From assembly GCA_019454185.1 (NCBI GenBank), contig CP075368.1, forward strand, positions 2,273,649 to 2,337,648: 64,000 nt of DNA, in the 5' to 3' direction. The stretch's first letter is position 1. Each line of letters starts with the position of its first letter. Both the position numbers and the translations under genes were made by a program. Below are positions 42,629-50,898 of this stretch, one piece after another. This stretch comes from Phycisphaeraceae bacterium. Lineage in GTDB: Bacteria; Planctomycetota; Phycisphaerae; Phycisphaerales; UBA1924. The notes under the pieces were generated by a model. That model was given only the letters and a program-made list of their open reading frames with translations, was not told the origin of the DNA and did not search any database.

Positions 42629-43600
42629 ATGGTCGCTCACACCGCGATATCTCGCTCCGATCACGCCGGCCCTGCGGGCAGCCCTCCCGGTGGCGCCGTT
42701 CTCCAGAGCGGTGATGCCTGCTCTTCTCCATCGCCCATTTCCCATTCCCTCTCCGCGTCCTCTTCCTCCACTCCGTCACTCAGTCACTCCGTCACTGAGT
42801 CACTCCTCATCGCCCTCGCCGATCCCGACGCCTCCTTGAACTCCGTCGCGCGTCAGTTCAACATCTCCCTCGCCGCGCTCACGATCTGGCTCGCGCGCCC
42901 GGAGATCCAGGCCCGCGTCCGCGAGATGGAGACCGGCGCAAGCACGCACACGCGCCTCGCCTCATCCCTCAACCTCTCCTCCGCCGTGCGCGTGCTTGTC
43001 CGCATCCTCGACGACTTCCACGCCCTCGCGCGCTCCAAGCCCGATCCCACAACCCACCTGAGCGACCTCGACTACATCCGCGCCTCCGAGCGCGCCCGCA
43101 AGGCCGCGTACCACCTCTACCGACTCTCACGCATCGTCCCCATCGACGCCGCTCACCTCGCCCTCGCGCGCGTCCACTTCGTTCGGGTGCCACTGGTTCC
43201 CGGTCAGCACAGCGAACCGGAACCAGTGCTCGATGAATCGCGCTCACCTTCCCGAACCACGAACACACGTGAGCGGACCGCCTCTACGCCCGGTTCCCAA
43301 CTCCCAAGCCAGCCGGTTCACCCGGCGGGCGCTCTCCATGACCTCCCCACCGCATCGTCCCTCAAGGAAGATGCGGACTCCCGCGTAGAGACCTCCTCCT
43401 CTCCCCCTGCCCCTTTGCCCCTCCGTCCCTCTGACCCTTCTCCCTCCCCTCCGCGTTCCTCTGATCCCTCCGCGTCCTCTGCGTTCTCTTCCCGATCCAT
43501 CCGTCCCGCAGACCTCATCCGCGCGGCATCCTCCTCCACCCCACTCCGCCGCGTCACAATACTGCCCAGACTCGCCAGACTATCCACCGATTCCGGGTAG
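42629..43600 (+). CDS. HTH-like protein with low-complexity flanks
   Basis: 323 residues as an open frame from ATG 42629, but only the middle looks like folded protein. SLLIALADPDASLNSVARQFNISLAALTIWLARPEIQARV (about 58-97) has the shape of a helix-turn-helix (SVARQFNISLAALTIWL), followed by a helical segment to about 180 (RASERARKAAYHLYRLSRIVP). The first ~50 and last ~130 residues are Ser/Pro/Arg-rich, and their DNA (for example 42725-42790 and 43400-43490) resembles the dispersed intergenic tracts seen elsewhere in this window. The true start may be further in. Possibly a regulator; name and target unknown. Upstream lies a perfect 12-bp inverted repeat. Confidence 0.55.
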   Translation: MVAHTAISRSDHAGPAGSPPGGAVLQSGDACSSPSPISHSLSASSSSTPSLSHSVTESLLIALADPDASLNSVARQFNISLAALTIWLARPEIQARVREMETGASTHTRLASSLNLSSAVRVLVRILDDFHALARSKPDPTTHLSDLDYIRASERARKAAYHLYRLSRIVPIDAAHLALARVHFVRVPLVPGQHSEPEPVLDESRSPSRTTNTRERTASTPGSQLPSQPVHPAGALHDLPTASSLKEDADSRVETSSSPPAPLPLRPSDPSPSPPRSSDPSASSAFSSRSIRPADLIRAASSSTPLRRVTILPRLARLSTDSG

Positions 43601-43666
43601 AACGAGCACGCCAACCTGCCTATCCTGCCGGGATCGCTTCGACGAACAACCCCGGGAGGGCTGGTC

Positions 43667-44548
43667 ATGAAGTCATCGTTCAACACCGCACGCCTCAATC
43701 TCCTGATCGCCGCGGCAATCCTCATCCCGATCAATCCATCGCTCGCCGATCCGCCCGTCGAGATCGAGGCCGCTGCCATCGCGCCCGATGAGACGATCGA
43801 CCAGTCCCCGCTGCCGAAGGCCGCGCCGCGAGTCGAAACACTCCAGACCATCATCACCCGTGCAAACGGCACGATCCGACGCGCCGGCGACGCACCCATC
43901 CACGAGAGCGATGTCCTCGCCGCGATGCAGAGCCCGATCAGACTCAAACTCAGCGGCGTCACCTTCGCCGAGAATCCCGATGGCTCCCTCAACGCACTGT
44001 CGGCGACCTTTGTCAATCGCAACGTCTCCTTCAACAACTCAGCGAGCGAACGCGAGATCCGCGAGAAATCCCGTCAACTCGGCAGCACCGAAGCCGCCGC
44101 TAACAAACGTGTCCGCGACTTCAAATCAAAGTGGACCCGCACCATCAAGAGCAACAAGTCCGGCGAGCCCACCGTCATGTGGGTCCACCCCGGCTGCCAG
44201 AAGCGGTTCAAGCCCAAAACCGATGCAAACTACCAGCAGACGCTCGGTAACATCATCGCCGAGGGCCAACGCTCCATCGACTCCGCCCGCGCATCTCTCG
44301 CAAGCGCCCGCGAGCGTTCCGCAACGCTCCGCGAGTCCACGCTGAAAAAGGCACGCACCGTCGACACATCGATCCGACTCCCCGCCGATTCCCAAGCCGT
44401 TGCCGATCTCCGGCTCGGCAGGGCAGTCACACTCGAACTCGAAGTCACGGGCATCACCATCGGGCGAGACCACGAGAACGTCATCGGCGGCGGCCGCTAC
44501 GTCAGCGCAATCCACCTCGCGCCCACAACCTCGCTCACCGCGAAGTAA
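43667..44548 (+). CDS. Secreted hypothetical protein
   Basis: 293 residues from ATG 43667, with GGGAGG upstream. Signal peptide of about 27 residues (LNLLIAAAILIPINPSLA). The mature part is soluble, with a long charged helix in the middle (AANKRVRDFKSKWTRTIKSNKSG) and a Ser/Ala/Arg helical stretch (SIDSARASLASARERSATLRESTLKKA), ending in a beta segment (AVTLELEVTGITIGRDHENVIGG). Not recognised. It is a single-gene unit between the HTH-like gene and the convergent MFS gene. Confidence 0.65.
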   Translation: MKSSFNTARLNLLIAAAILIPINPSLADPPVEIEAAAIAPDETIDQSPLPKAAPRVETLQTIITRANGTIRRAGDAPIHESDVLAAMQSPIRLKLSGVTFAENPDGSLNALSATFVNRNVSFNNSASEREIREKSRQLGSTEAAANKRVRDFKSKWTRTIKSNKSGEPTVMWVHPGCQKRFKPKTDANYQQTLGNIIAEGQRSIDSARASLASARERSATLRESTLKKARTVDTSIRLPADSQAVADLRLGRAVTLELEVTGITIGRDHENVIGGGRYVSAIHLAPTTSLTAK

Positions 44549-44588
44549 TCGAACGCACTCCATCCTCGCAGCAGATCGCCCCGAGGCC

Positions 44589-45974
44589 CTACTCCCTCGC
44601 CTTGCTCGGGGGCGTCGCCTCGATCGGACCCTCGCGCACCACCGTGTCCCCACCCATCAGACGTGCCAGCCGCACGAATCCGATCGACCCCGCGATCGCA
44701 AACACCAGGCACACGACGAATACCCACGAACCGCCGCCTACACCGAGCCATCCCTTGAAGGTCTCGTACAGCCACACCGCGGCGAACGGCCCGATGATCC
44801 CGCGCACGCCCGTCAGCGTCACGTGCACGCCCATGTACTGCGAGACCTTGTGGGCCGGCGCGAAGTCCAAATGCCCGAGGTTCCAAGCAAGCACGCCACC
44901 GCCGAAGGCGATCCCCTCGATCAGCACGCCCACGATCACCAGCGGCCACAAATGAAACCGGAACGCGACCACCAGACACAACGTCGCCGCCACAAAGAAC
45001 CACGCGTGGATCGCGCGGAACTTCACCACATGCCCCTTGTCAAGCAATCTCGCCCAAAACGGGATCGCCAGCGGCATCATCGCCTGGGGCAAGGTCGCCA
45101 TCACCAGAATCCCCGCAGCGTACCCGCCCCCGAACTCCTCGCGCACCGCGATCACCAGCGGCGCATCCACCATCAGGTTCCCGATCCCCAGGAGGAACAT
45201 ACAGAGCATGAACCACGCGAACTTCCGGTCCGTGCGCAGCACCTCCACGATGCTCATCGGGTTGAAACTCGGGCGGTCCTTCCCCGTGTCCATCCGCTCC
45301 ACGCGCTTGAACGCCTCGCGCCCGCGCACACGAACCCGCGACCACATATAGATCCCGCCGCACCCGATCACCGCGCCGAGCGGCAGCATCACATGCCGCG
45401 CATCCGGGCTCCACTCCATCATCGCGCCCAGCCCCAGCCCCAGCAGCGCAACGATCGAGACCTGCACCGTCGAGAGCTTCCCCGTCAATCGCCCGCGCTC
45501 GGCCCTCGGATAGTTCCTCCCCCACACCGTCGAGCGCATCGTCAGGAACCCCGCCCAGCAGACCCGCGCCAGCACCGTCGCCCCCGCCGTCAGATACAAC
45601 CCCATCACGCTCCGCGGCATCAGCCCGATCATGATGACGAGCACAGCCATCGTCACCAGCGCGCCGACGAGAAACTGGATCTTGTCCCGCCCGTGGCTCG
45701 CCCGCACCCACACGAAACTTGTGATGTTCGCGAACGCCGCCGACGCAGTCACCACCGCCACGATGTAGTTGAGCATCCCCTCCGAGATCTTCCCCTCGGT
45801 CACCAGCCCCTCGAACCCCGTCCGCACCAGCACCCCCGCGATCCCGCCCTCAACCGGCGCGAGCACGAACGGAAGCATCGACGTCGCCGCGATCTCTCGC
45901 CTGTAGTTCGCCCGCGCCATCCGCGGCATCGTCCGTGGATGAAACGACCCCAGCGCCCGCGCCACCAGACGCAT
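44589..45974 (-). CDS. Major facilitator superfamily transporter
   Basis: About 461 residues from ATG 45974; a TTG at 46037 and an ATG at 45929 are other possible starts and no start has a strong ribosome-binding site. About 12 hydrophobic segments in two bundles, with a long charged central loop (SRVRVRGREAFKRVERMDTGKDRPSF). The first loop RANYRREIAATSMLPFVLAPVEGGI and the mid segment YPRAERGRLTGKLSTVQVSI (R-x-R-G-R-x-T-G type loop between segments) fit bacterial MFS carriers. Substrate unknown. It is divergent from the methyltransferase gene. Confidence 0.85.
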   Translation of the reverse strand: MRLVARALGSFHPRTMPRMARANYRREIAATSMLPFVLAPVEGGIAGVLVRTGFEGLVTEGKISEGMLNYIVAVVTASAAFANITSFVWVRASHGRDKIQFLVGALVTMAVLVIMIGLMPRSVMGLYLTAGATVLARVCWAGFLTMRSTVWGRNYPRAERGRLTGKLSTVQVSIVALLGLGLGAMMEWSPDARHVMLPLGAVIGCGGIYMWSRVRVRGREAFKRVERMDTGKDRPSFNPMSIVEVLRTDRKFAWFMLCMFLLGIGNLMVDAPLVIAVREEFGGGYAAGILVMATLPQAMMPLAIPFWARLLDKGHVVKFRAIHAWFFVAATLCLVVAFRFHLWPLVIVGVLIEGIAFGGGVLAWNLGHLDFAPAHKVSQYMGVHVTLTGVRGIIGPFAAVWLYETFKGWLGVGGGSWVFVVCLVFAIAGSIGFVRLARLMGGDTVVREGPIEATPPSKARE

Positions 45975-46144
45975 CGGCGTCCGTGCCGCCAACCCATCCC
46001 CGTCCGTGTCATCCGTGCCAGTTGTCGCCACGTCCAAGCGTTGACGCCCCGATCACCCCGGACAAGCCCTTATTCCTCCGCTCTTCTTTGGCTCTTTGGC
46101 CCTTTGGCAATTTGGCCCTTTCCTTGCCGCTACCCTCCTCCTCC

Positions 46145-47011
46145 ATGTCTACCACGACCACACCCGAATACATCCTCGGCACCGACGCTGCGGAACTCTG
46201 GCGCCTCGGTTTCCAGCACCGGCTCTGGTCCGCCGCGGCCCACGAGGCATGGGCCAAAGCCCGCATCGCGCCCGGCCAGTCGATCCTCGATGTCGGCTGC
46301 GGCCCCGGTTACGCGGCCTTCGACCTCGCCCACATCGCCGGGCCGGGCGGGCGTGTCGTCGGCGTCGATGAGTCCGCGCCCTTCATCGCCCACCTCAACG
46401 CCGCGGCACAGGCCCGCCACGTCCCCACCATCACCGCGCATGTCGGCGATGTCCAACACATCGACGAGGTCCTCTGCCGCGCCGCCGCGGCAGCAAGCCA
46501 GCCCAGCCCCATCGCCTCCTTCGACCTCGCCTACGCGCGCTGGGTCCTCTGCTTCGTGAAAGATCCCGAGGCCGTCGTCCGAGCCGTGGCCCGCCTGCTC
46601 AAGCCCGGCGGCCGCTTCGTCGTGCAGGACTACTTCGACTATGAGCACATGACCCTCGCCCCCAAGCGTCCCGAGTTCTCCAAGATCATCGACGCCGTCG
46701 CCCGCTCCTGGCGCGCCCGAGGCGGCAACCCCGACCTCGTCGGCAACCTCCCCGGCATCATGTCCCGCGCGGGCCTCACCGTCACCCACCTCGATTCTCA
46801 CAACCGCCTCGCCCGCCCGGGCTCCACCATCTGGAACTGGCCGACGACGTTCTGGAAGTCATTCGTCCCGCGCCTCGTCCAGATGAACGAGATCACCCAG
46901 GGCGACGCGGACGACTTCTTCGCCTGCTGGACCGAGGCCTCGAACGACCCCAACGCCTTCATGCTCCTGCCGCCCGTCTTTGATGTGATCGCCGAGAAGT
47001 CTCCCGGCTAG
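46145..47011 (+). CDS. Class I SAM-dependent methyltransferase
   Basis: 288 residues from ATG 46145. Rossmann-type motif I SILDVGCGPGYAAFDLAHI, acidic end of strand 2 GGRVVGVDESAPFI, DLAYARWVLCFVKDPEAVVRAVARLLKPGGRFVVQDYFD (motifs IV-V) and a C-terminal helical cap. It methylates an unknown small molecule or macromolecule. The in-frame extension upstream to 45935 overlaps the divergent MFS start and is not protein-like. lepA follows 186 bases later on the same strand. Confidence 0.92.
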   Translation: MSTTTTPEYILGTDAAELWRLGFQHRLWSAAAHEAWAKARIAPGQSILDVGCGPGYAAFDLAHIAGPGGRVVGVDESAPFIAHLNAAAQARHVPTITAHVGDVQHIDEVLCRAAAAASQPSPIASFDLAYARWVLCFVKDPEAVVRAVARLLKPGGRFVVQDYFDYEHMTLAPKRPEFSKIIDAVARSWRARGGNPDLVGNLPGIMSRAGLTVTHLDSHNRLARPGSTIWNWPTTFWKSFVPRLVQMNEITQGDADDFFACWTEASNDPNAFMLLPPVFDVIAEKSPG

Positions 47012-47196
47012 TCCGGCTCAGCCGACCGATTCTGGCTCTGGCAGCAACACTCGCCAAAGCCGTGTTCCCTTGCTCCCCCGCATACCATCCCACCCCCGCG
47101 GCTGGAGCACGCTCTCCGTGCGCACATCCCGTGAGCCAAGCCGCGACCCCACAGATACTTACGCCCGATCGCCGACCACCCCCTCCTCAGCCACCC

Positions 47197-49116
47197 ATGA
47201 ACATCCGCAACTTCTCCATCATCGCCCACATCGACCACGGCAAGTCCACGCTCGCCGACCGCCTCCTCCAGGCGACAAACGCCGTCTCCGCGCGTGAGGC
47301 CAGAGAGCAGCTCCTGGACTCCATGGATCTCGAACGCGAACGCGGCATCACCATCAAGGCCTCCGCCGTCACCGTCATGCATCGCCACAAGCCCGGCGCG
47401 ACCAGCGACGAGCTGGAGACCGACTACGAGGCCCCCGTCGATGAGGCCGGCACCCACAAGGCCAAGAACGCCGCCGACAAAGCTGACTCGCACGGCGAGC
47501 TCTACATGCTCAACTTCATCGATACGCCCGGCCACGTCGACTTCACCTATGAGGTCTCTCGCGCCCTCAAGGCGTGCGAGGGCGCGCTGCTCGTCGTTGA
47601 CTCGACGCAGGGCGTGCAGGCCCAGACCGTCGTCAACGCCTACCTTGCGATCAACGAGAACCTCACGATCATCCCCGTCATCAACAAGATCGACCTCCCC
47701 TCGGCGCAACCGGACAAGGTCGCGCAGGAACTCGAGCAAGTCCTCGGCTTCCCCGCCGAAGAGTGCATCTACGTCTCCGCGAAGACCGGACAGGGTTTGC
47801 CCGAACTCCTCGCCACGATCTGCGACAAACTCCCCGCGCCGCGCCCGAGCACGATGCAGCAGGCCCGCGGCCTCATCTTCGATGCCGTCTACGACGACTA
47901 CCGGGGCGTCATCGTCTATATCCGGATGTTCGACGGCTCCATCAAGGTCGGCGACAAGATCCGCATGATGGGCCTCGGCCGCACGTTCCAGATCACCGAC
48001 CTCGGCAAGTACACGCCCAAGCCCAACCGTGTGCCGTCGCTCAGCGCGGGCGAGACCGGGTACATGGTCGCCGCGATCCGCACGCTCGCCGATGTCCGCG
48101 TCGGCGACACCGTGACGCTCGATCTGCACCCGGCGACGGAGCCGCTGGAGGGGTACCAGCCGCCGCGCCAGATGGTCTTCTGCGACTTCTACCCCGCCAC
48201 CGACGAAGAACAACGCGGCAACTCCTTCGAGGAACTCCGCGAAGCCATCGAGAAACTCTCCCTCAACGACTCGGCCTTCACCTTCCAGGCCGTCCACTCC
48301 GAGGCCCTCGGCTTCGGATTCCGCTGCGGCTTCCTTGGGCTGCTGCACATGGACATCGTGCAGGAGCGCCTCGAGCGCGAGGGCGGCGTGCAGGTCGTCC
48401 AGACCGCGCCGACCGTGTCGTACCTCGTCACCACGAAGGGCAAGGGCGGCGAGCTGGTCGAGCAGGAGATCCACAACCCGGCGGACCTGCCGGATGCGGG
48501 CGTGATCGAGGAGATCAAGGAGCCGATCTGCCGCGTGGATTTGATTCTGCCGAAGGACAAGATCGGCGACATCATGAAGCTCTGCATGGAACGGCGGGGC
48601 ATCTACAAGTCGCAGACCTTCGTCTCCGACACGCGCGAGATGCTGTCGTTCCACATCCCGCTCGCTGAGATCATCTACGACTTCTACGACAAGCTGAAGG
48701 GCATCACCAGCGGCTACGGCACCATGGACTACGAGATCATCGGCTATGAGCCCGATCGCCTCGTCAAGGTCGACATCCTCATCAACGGCGACCCGGTGCA
48801 GGCCCTCGCGCTGATCACGCACAAGGACAAGTCCGAGCAGCGCGGCCGCCAGATCCTCTCAAAGCTCCGGGGCCAGATCCCCCGCCACCAGTTCGAGATC
48901 CCGCTCCAGGCCGCGATCGGCGGCAAGATCATCGCCCGCGAGACCATCAAGGCCTTCCGCAAGGACGTCACCGCCAAGTGCTACGGCGGCGACGTCTCTC
49001 GTAAGCGCAAGCTGCTCGAGAAGCAGAAGGAAGGCAAGAAGCGGATGAAGAACGTGGGCTCCGTGAACATCCCGCAGGAGGCGTTCATGGCGGTGCTGGA
49101 TACGAGTGAGGATTAA
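47197..49116 (+). CDS. lepA: Elongation factor 4 (LepA) with a 33-residue G-domain insert
   Basis: 639-residue translational GTPase that binds the ribosome and back-translocates or remodels it. G1 AHIDHGKST (10-18), switch-I region DSMDLERERGITIKA (41-55), G3 DTPGH (109-113), NKID, then domain II, domain III (LGFGFRCGFLGLLHMDIVQERLERE) and the LepA-specific C-terminal end (KCYGGDVSRKRKLLEKQKEG, KKRMKNVGSVNIPQEAF). Between switch I and G3, residues about 61-99 are a charged insert absent from E. coli LepA. Start ATG 47197 gives the exact family N-terminus MNIRNFSIIAHIDHG. The next gene starts two bases after the stop. Confidence 0.97.
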   Translation: MNIRNFSIIAHIDHGKSTLADRLLQATNAVSAREAREQLLDSMDLERERGITIKASAVTVMHRHKPGATSDELETDYEAPVDEAGTHKAKNAADKADSHGELYMLNFIDTPGHVDFTYEVSRALKACEGALLVVDSTQGVQAQTVVNAYLAINENLTIIPVINKIDLPSAQPDKVAQELEQVLGFPAEECIYVSAKTGQGLPELLATICDKLPAPRPSTMQQARGLIFDAVYDDYRGVIVYIRMFDGSIKVGDKIRMMGLGRTFQITDLGKYTPKPNRVPSLSAGETGYMVAAIRTLADVRVGDTVTLDLHPATEPLEGYQPPRQMVFCDFYPATDEEQRGNSFEELREAIEKLSLNDSAFTFQAVHSEALGFGFRCGFLGLLHMDIVQERLEREGGVQVVQTAPTVSYLVTTKGKGGELVEQEIHNPADLPDAGVIEEIKEPICRVDLILPKDKIGDIMKLCMERRGIYKSQTFVSDTREMLSFHIPLAEIIYDFYDKLKGITSGYGTMDYEIIGYEPDRLVKVDILINGDPVQALALITHKDKSEQRGRQILSKLRGQIPRHQFEIPLQAAIGGKIIARETIKAFRKDVTAKCYGGDVSRKRKLLEKQKEGKKRMKNVGSVNIPQEAFMAVLDTSED

Positions 49117-49118
49117 TC

Positions 49119-49361
49119 GTGACGACTCCTCGTGATGTCGCTCAGCAATACATCGCGATGCCGCGAGACTGCTTCATTATGGGATTCGACAAGGTTCATG
49201 GTCGCCAACGCTGGCGCGGCCCCGATGGACGGCTCTACGAATGGGATCGGCGTCACGGCCATGTCGAAATGTACAATGCGAATGGCCGCCACCTCGGTGT
49301 TCTCGACTCCTCTGGCAAGTCTATCAAGCACGCCGTGAAAGGCAGGGTCATCGATGTCTGA
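49119..49361 (+). CDS. Stand-alone colicin-E3-type ribosomal RNase domain (predicted toxin)
   Basis: 80 residues from GTG 49119, with GAGG eight bases upstream inside the end of lepA. The region GRLYEWDRRHGHVEMYNANGRHLG lines up with the colicin E3 cytotoxic domain (LYEWDSQHGELEGY...GQHLG). Asp43, His46 and Glu50 match the E3 catalytic set in identity and spacing, and a C-terminal GR (75-76) sits where E3 has its active-site Arg. Colicin E3 cuts 16S rRNA near A1493 and stops translation. Here there is no translocation or receptor domain, so the protein cannot be a bacteriocin alone; a cytosolic toxin is the likely role. The next gene overlaps by eight bases, as in toxin-antitoxin operons. No classical E3 immunity protein is adjacent. 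Confidence 0.8.
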   Translation: MTTPRDVAQQYIAMPRDCFIMGFDKVHGRQRWRGPDGRLYEWDRRHGHVEMYNANGRHLGVLDSSGKSIKHAVKGRVIDV

Positions 49362-49680
49362 TCATAACTCTTTTATTGAGAAATGTCTCAGTGGCGATGC
49401 CTTACTTACGGACATTGATCATTACGTTAACGAATGGCACGCATCGGACTCGTCAAGCACGCTCGCGGAGTATCTAGGAATGAGCTTCGACGAGTACACT
49501 GCTTGGATTGAGAACTCTGAAGTACTGCGATCAATTCTATTTGCACGGATGAAACGCATAGCATTCGATGACTACAAGACAGATGCTCGCTCGGTGTTGA
49601 ACAAGCTCGCCGCGCGGGGGCTGCAGCCTGCTGAGGTACATACACTTGAAGAATGGCTCAAGAGGACGAATAGATTATAA
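49354..49680 (+). CDS. Small helical protein, candidate antitoxin or immunity protein
   Basis: 108 residues from ATG 49354, which overlaps the RNase gene by eight bases. Acidic, helical N-terminus (SFIEKCLSGDALLTDIDHYV), then STLAEYLGMSFDEYTAWIENSEVLRSIL, an HTH-like pair of helices, then FARMKRIAFDDYKTD and a C-terminal helix LHTLEEWL-like. I have seen the pattern LxEYLGMxxxEYxxWxEN in small proteins of toxin loci, but do not know a named family and it has no resemblance to the colicin E3 immunity protein. AT-rich codon use unlike its neighbours. An antitoxin role is inferred from position, overlap and size. Confidence 0.7.
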   Translation: MSDHNSFIEKCLSGDALLTDIDHYVNEWHASDSSSTLAEYLGMSFDEYTAWIENSEVLRSILFARMKRIAFDDYKTDARSVLNKLAARGLQPAEVHTLEEWLKRTNRL

Positions 49681-50656
49681 GCCGATCGATATTGAACTGA
49701 GGTCGGAAGAGCGGCTAGCCAGACTAGTGCGACTTCGCGCGTCAAGTATCGTTCCGATAGAACTGGAGCGTTTGGCGGCGGAATATGCAGACGTTATCAT
49801 TGACGATATTCCGATACAATGCGACGGACTTCTATACTTTCCTGAACATCGTCGCAGGCCATTGATTATTCTTCAACGAATGTCGAATGCAGAGCGTCGT
49901 AGATTCACTCTGGCCCATGAGCTTGGACATCTCCTAATACCCTGGCACATTGGCGAACGAATTCATACACATCGACAGTCCCTTGAGTATGTATCGGAGT
50001 ATAACGACCCGTATCGACGACAAGAGGCCGAAGCCAATCGATTCGCATCAGAGCTGCTTATGCCGAGTGATTGGCTAGCTGAAAAGATGGGGTCGCTCTC
50101 GTTTGCAGCGCTATTGGATCAAACATCACGATGTCTTGTGTCATACGACGTTCAGGCGTACGCCATGGGACGACTGCTGCCGACTGATGCATTTGTGGCA
50201 CTCTGCGGCGCCACGGGACGAATTATTCGTACAGCCAGCTCGCGCATGGATAAACTGACCATACCTGAAACGAATTCGTCAATCGTTGAGTATGTTCAAG
50301 TTAATGCTTGCAGCTACGAATGCGTCAATGTTCGGCACGATCGATCCATGTATATTGTGCAGTATGATTTGTCGTCACTTAGGCGTCCAGTCCTGAGTGG
50401 ACGGCCATCGGAACAGATCCTGCGGGCAATGGTGGCGGATATCGACGATACACTTTCATTTCCGGTAGTTCAGAAGAGCATGGCAGGGGTTGTAGGTGCT
50501 GCCTGGGCTAAGTGGCGTATGGCGCCTCACGAAGAATTCGTGGCGTGCCTAGTGGATTTCTGTGCACGGCATCAAGTACTGAGGCCGCTCGCGGCTCACC
50601 CCGCCTTTCTTGATTATGTTTGGACGCGAGTTGGTGAACTGGCGTCCCGCCGATAA
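49646..50656 (+). CDS. ImmA/IrrE-family zinc metallopeptidase
   Basis: 336 residues from TTG 49646, which overlaps the previous gene by 35 bases and has GAGG nine bases upstream; no ATG fits. The zinc site is RRFTLAHELGHLLIPWH (HELGH at 91-95), with the third ligand in RRQEAEANRFASELLMPSDWL (Glu127 or Glu129): the full ImmA/IrrE pattern. The C-terminal ~170 residues are an unrecognised alpha/beta domain. Known relatives cut a repressor on a stress or mobile-element signal (ImmA on ImmR, IrrE/PprI on DdrO). Here it could cleave the 108-residue partner and free the RNase. Strongly AT-rich and clearly transferred. Confidence 0.88.
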   Translation: MKNGSRGRIDYKPIDIELRSEERLARLVRLRASSIVPIELERLAAEYADVIIDDIPIQCDGLLYFPEHRRRPLIILQRMSNAERRRFTLAHELGHLLIPWHIGERIHTHRQSLEYVSEYNDPYRRQEAEANRFASELLMPSDWLAEKMGSLSFAALLDQTSRCLVSYDVQAYAMGRLLPTDAFVALCGATGRIIRTASSRMDKLTIPETNSSIVEYVQVNACSYECVNVRHDRSMYIVQYDLSSLRRPVLSGRPSEQILRAMVADIDDTLSFPVVQKSMAGVVGAAWAKWRMAPHEEFVACLVDFCARHQVLRPLAAHPAFLDYVWTRVGELASRR

Positions 50657-50898
50657 CCTCACTCGGCATGTAGGCAGAAGAGATCAAGATATCTCGCGGC
50701 CTCCCTCATGCCACCTCGCACGTCGGCTTCGCGGCATCCTCGGTACTCTTCAGCCCGACAGGGCTGACAGTTGACAGCCGGGGTCAAAGGAGCACCGAAG
50801 GTGCGACCGCGACCCCCGGTAAACCCGCCGCGCAGCGACATCCCCGCCGCCCGAAGGACGCGTTCGTCGTGGTGCTGGGCGGACGCCCGCGCCTCGGT
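50657..50898. other. 242-bp intergenic region with a palindromic repeat copy
   Basis: Lies between the convergent metallopeptidase and DUF642 genes. Base composition returns to GC-rich here, marking the right end of the AT-rich island. It contains the palindromic repeat at 50748-50836 and no gene. Confidence 0.5.
50748..50836 (+). repeat. Palindromic intergenic repeat, copy 1 (GACAGCCGGGG type)
   Basis: CTTCAGCCCG...GACAGCCGGGGTC...GACCCCCGGTAAACCCG. CCGGGGTC (50778-50785) pairs with GACCCCCGG (50811-50819), and GCACC/GGTGC (50792-50804) forms the inner stem with a GAA loop. A similar copy lies inverted at 53591-53682. Confidence 0.75.

Noticed and set aside
47008..48822. 604-codon minus-strand reading frame
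   Set aside because: Antisense to lepA; rich in Val, Asp and Arg without motifs.
49119..49361. Reading the 80-residue RNase-like protein as a complete bacteriocin
   Set aside because: No translocation, receptor-binding or lysis genes; only the cytotoxic domain is present.
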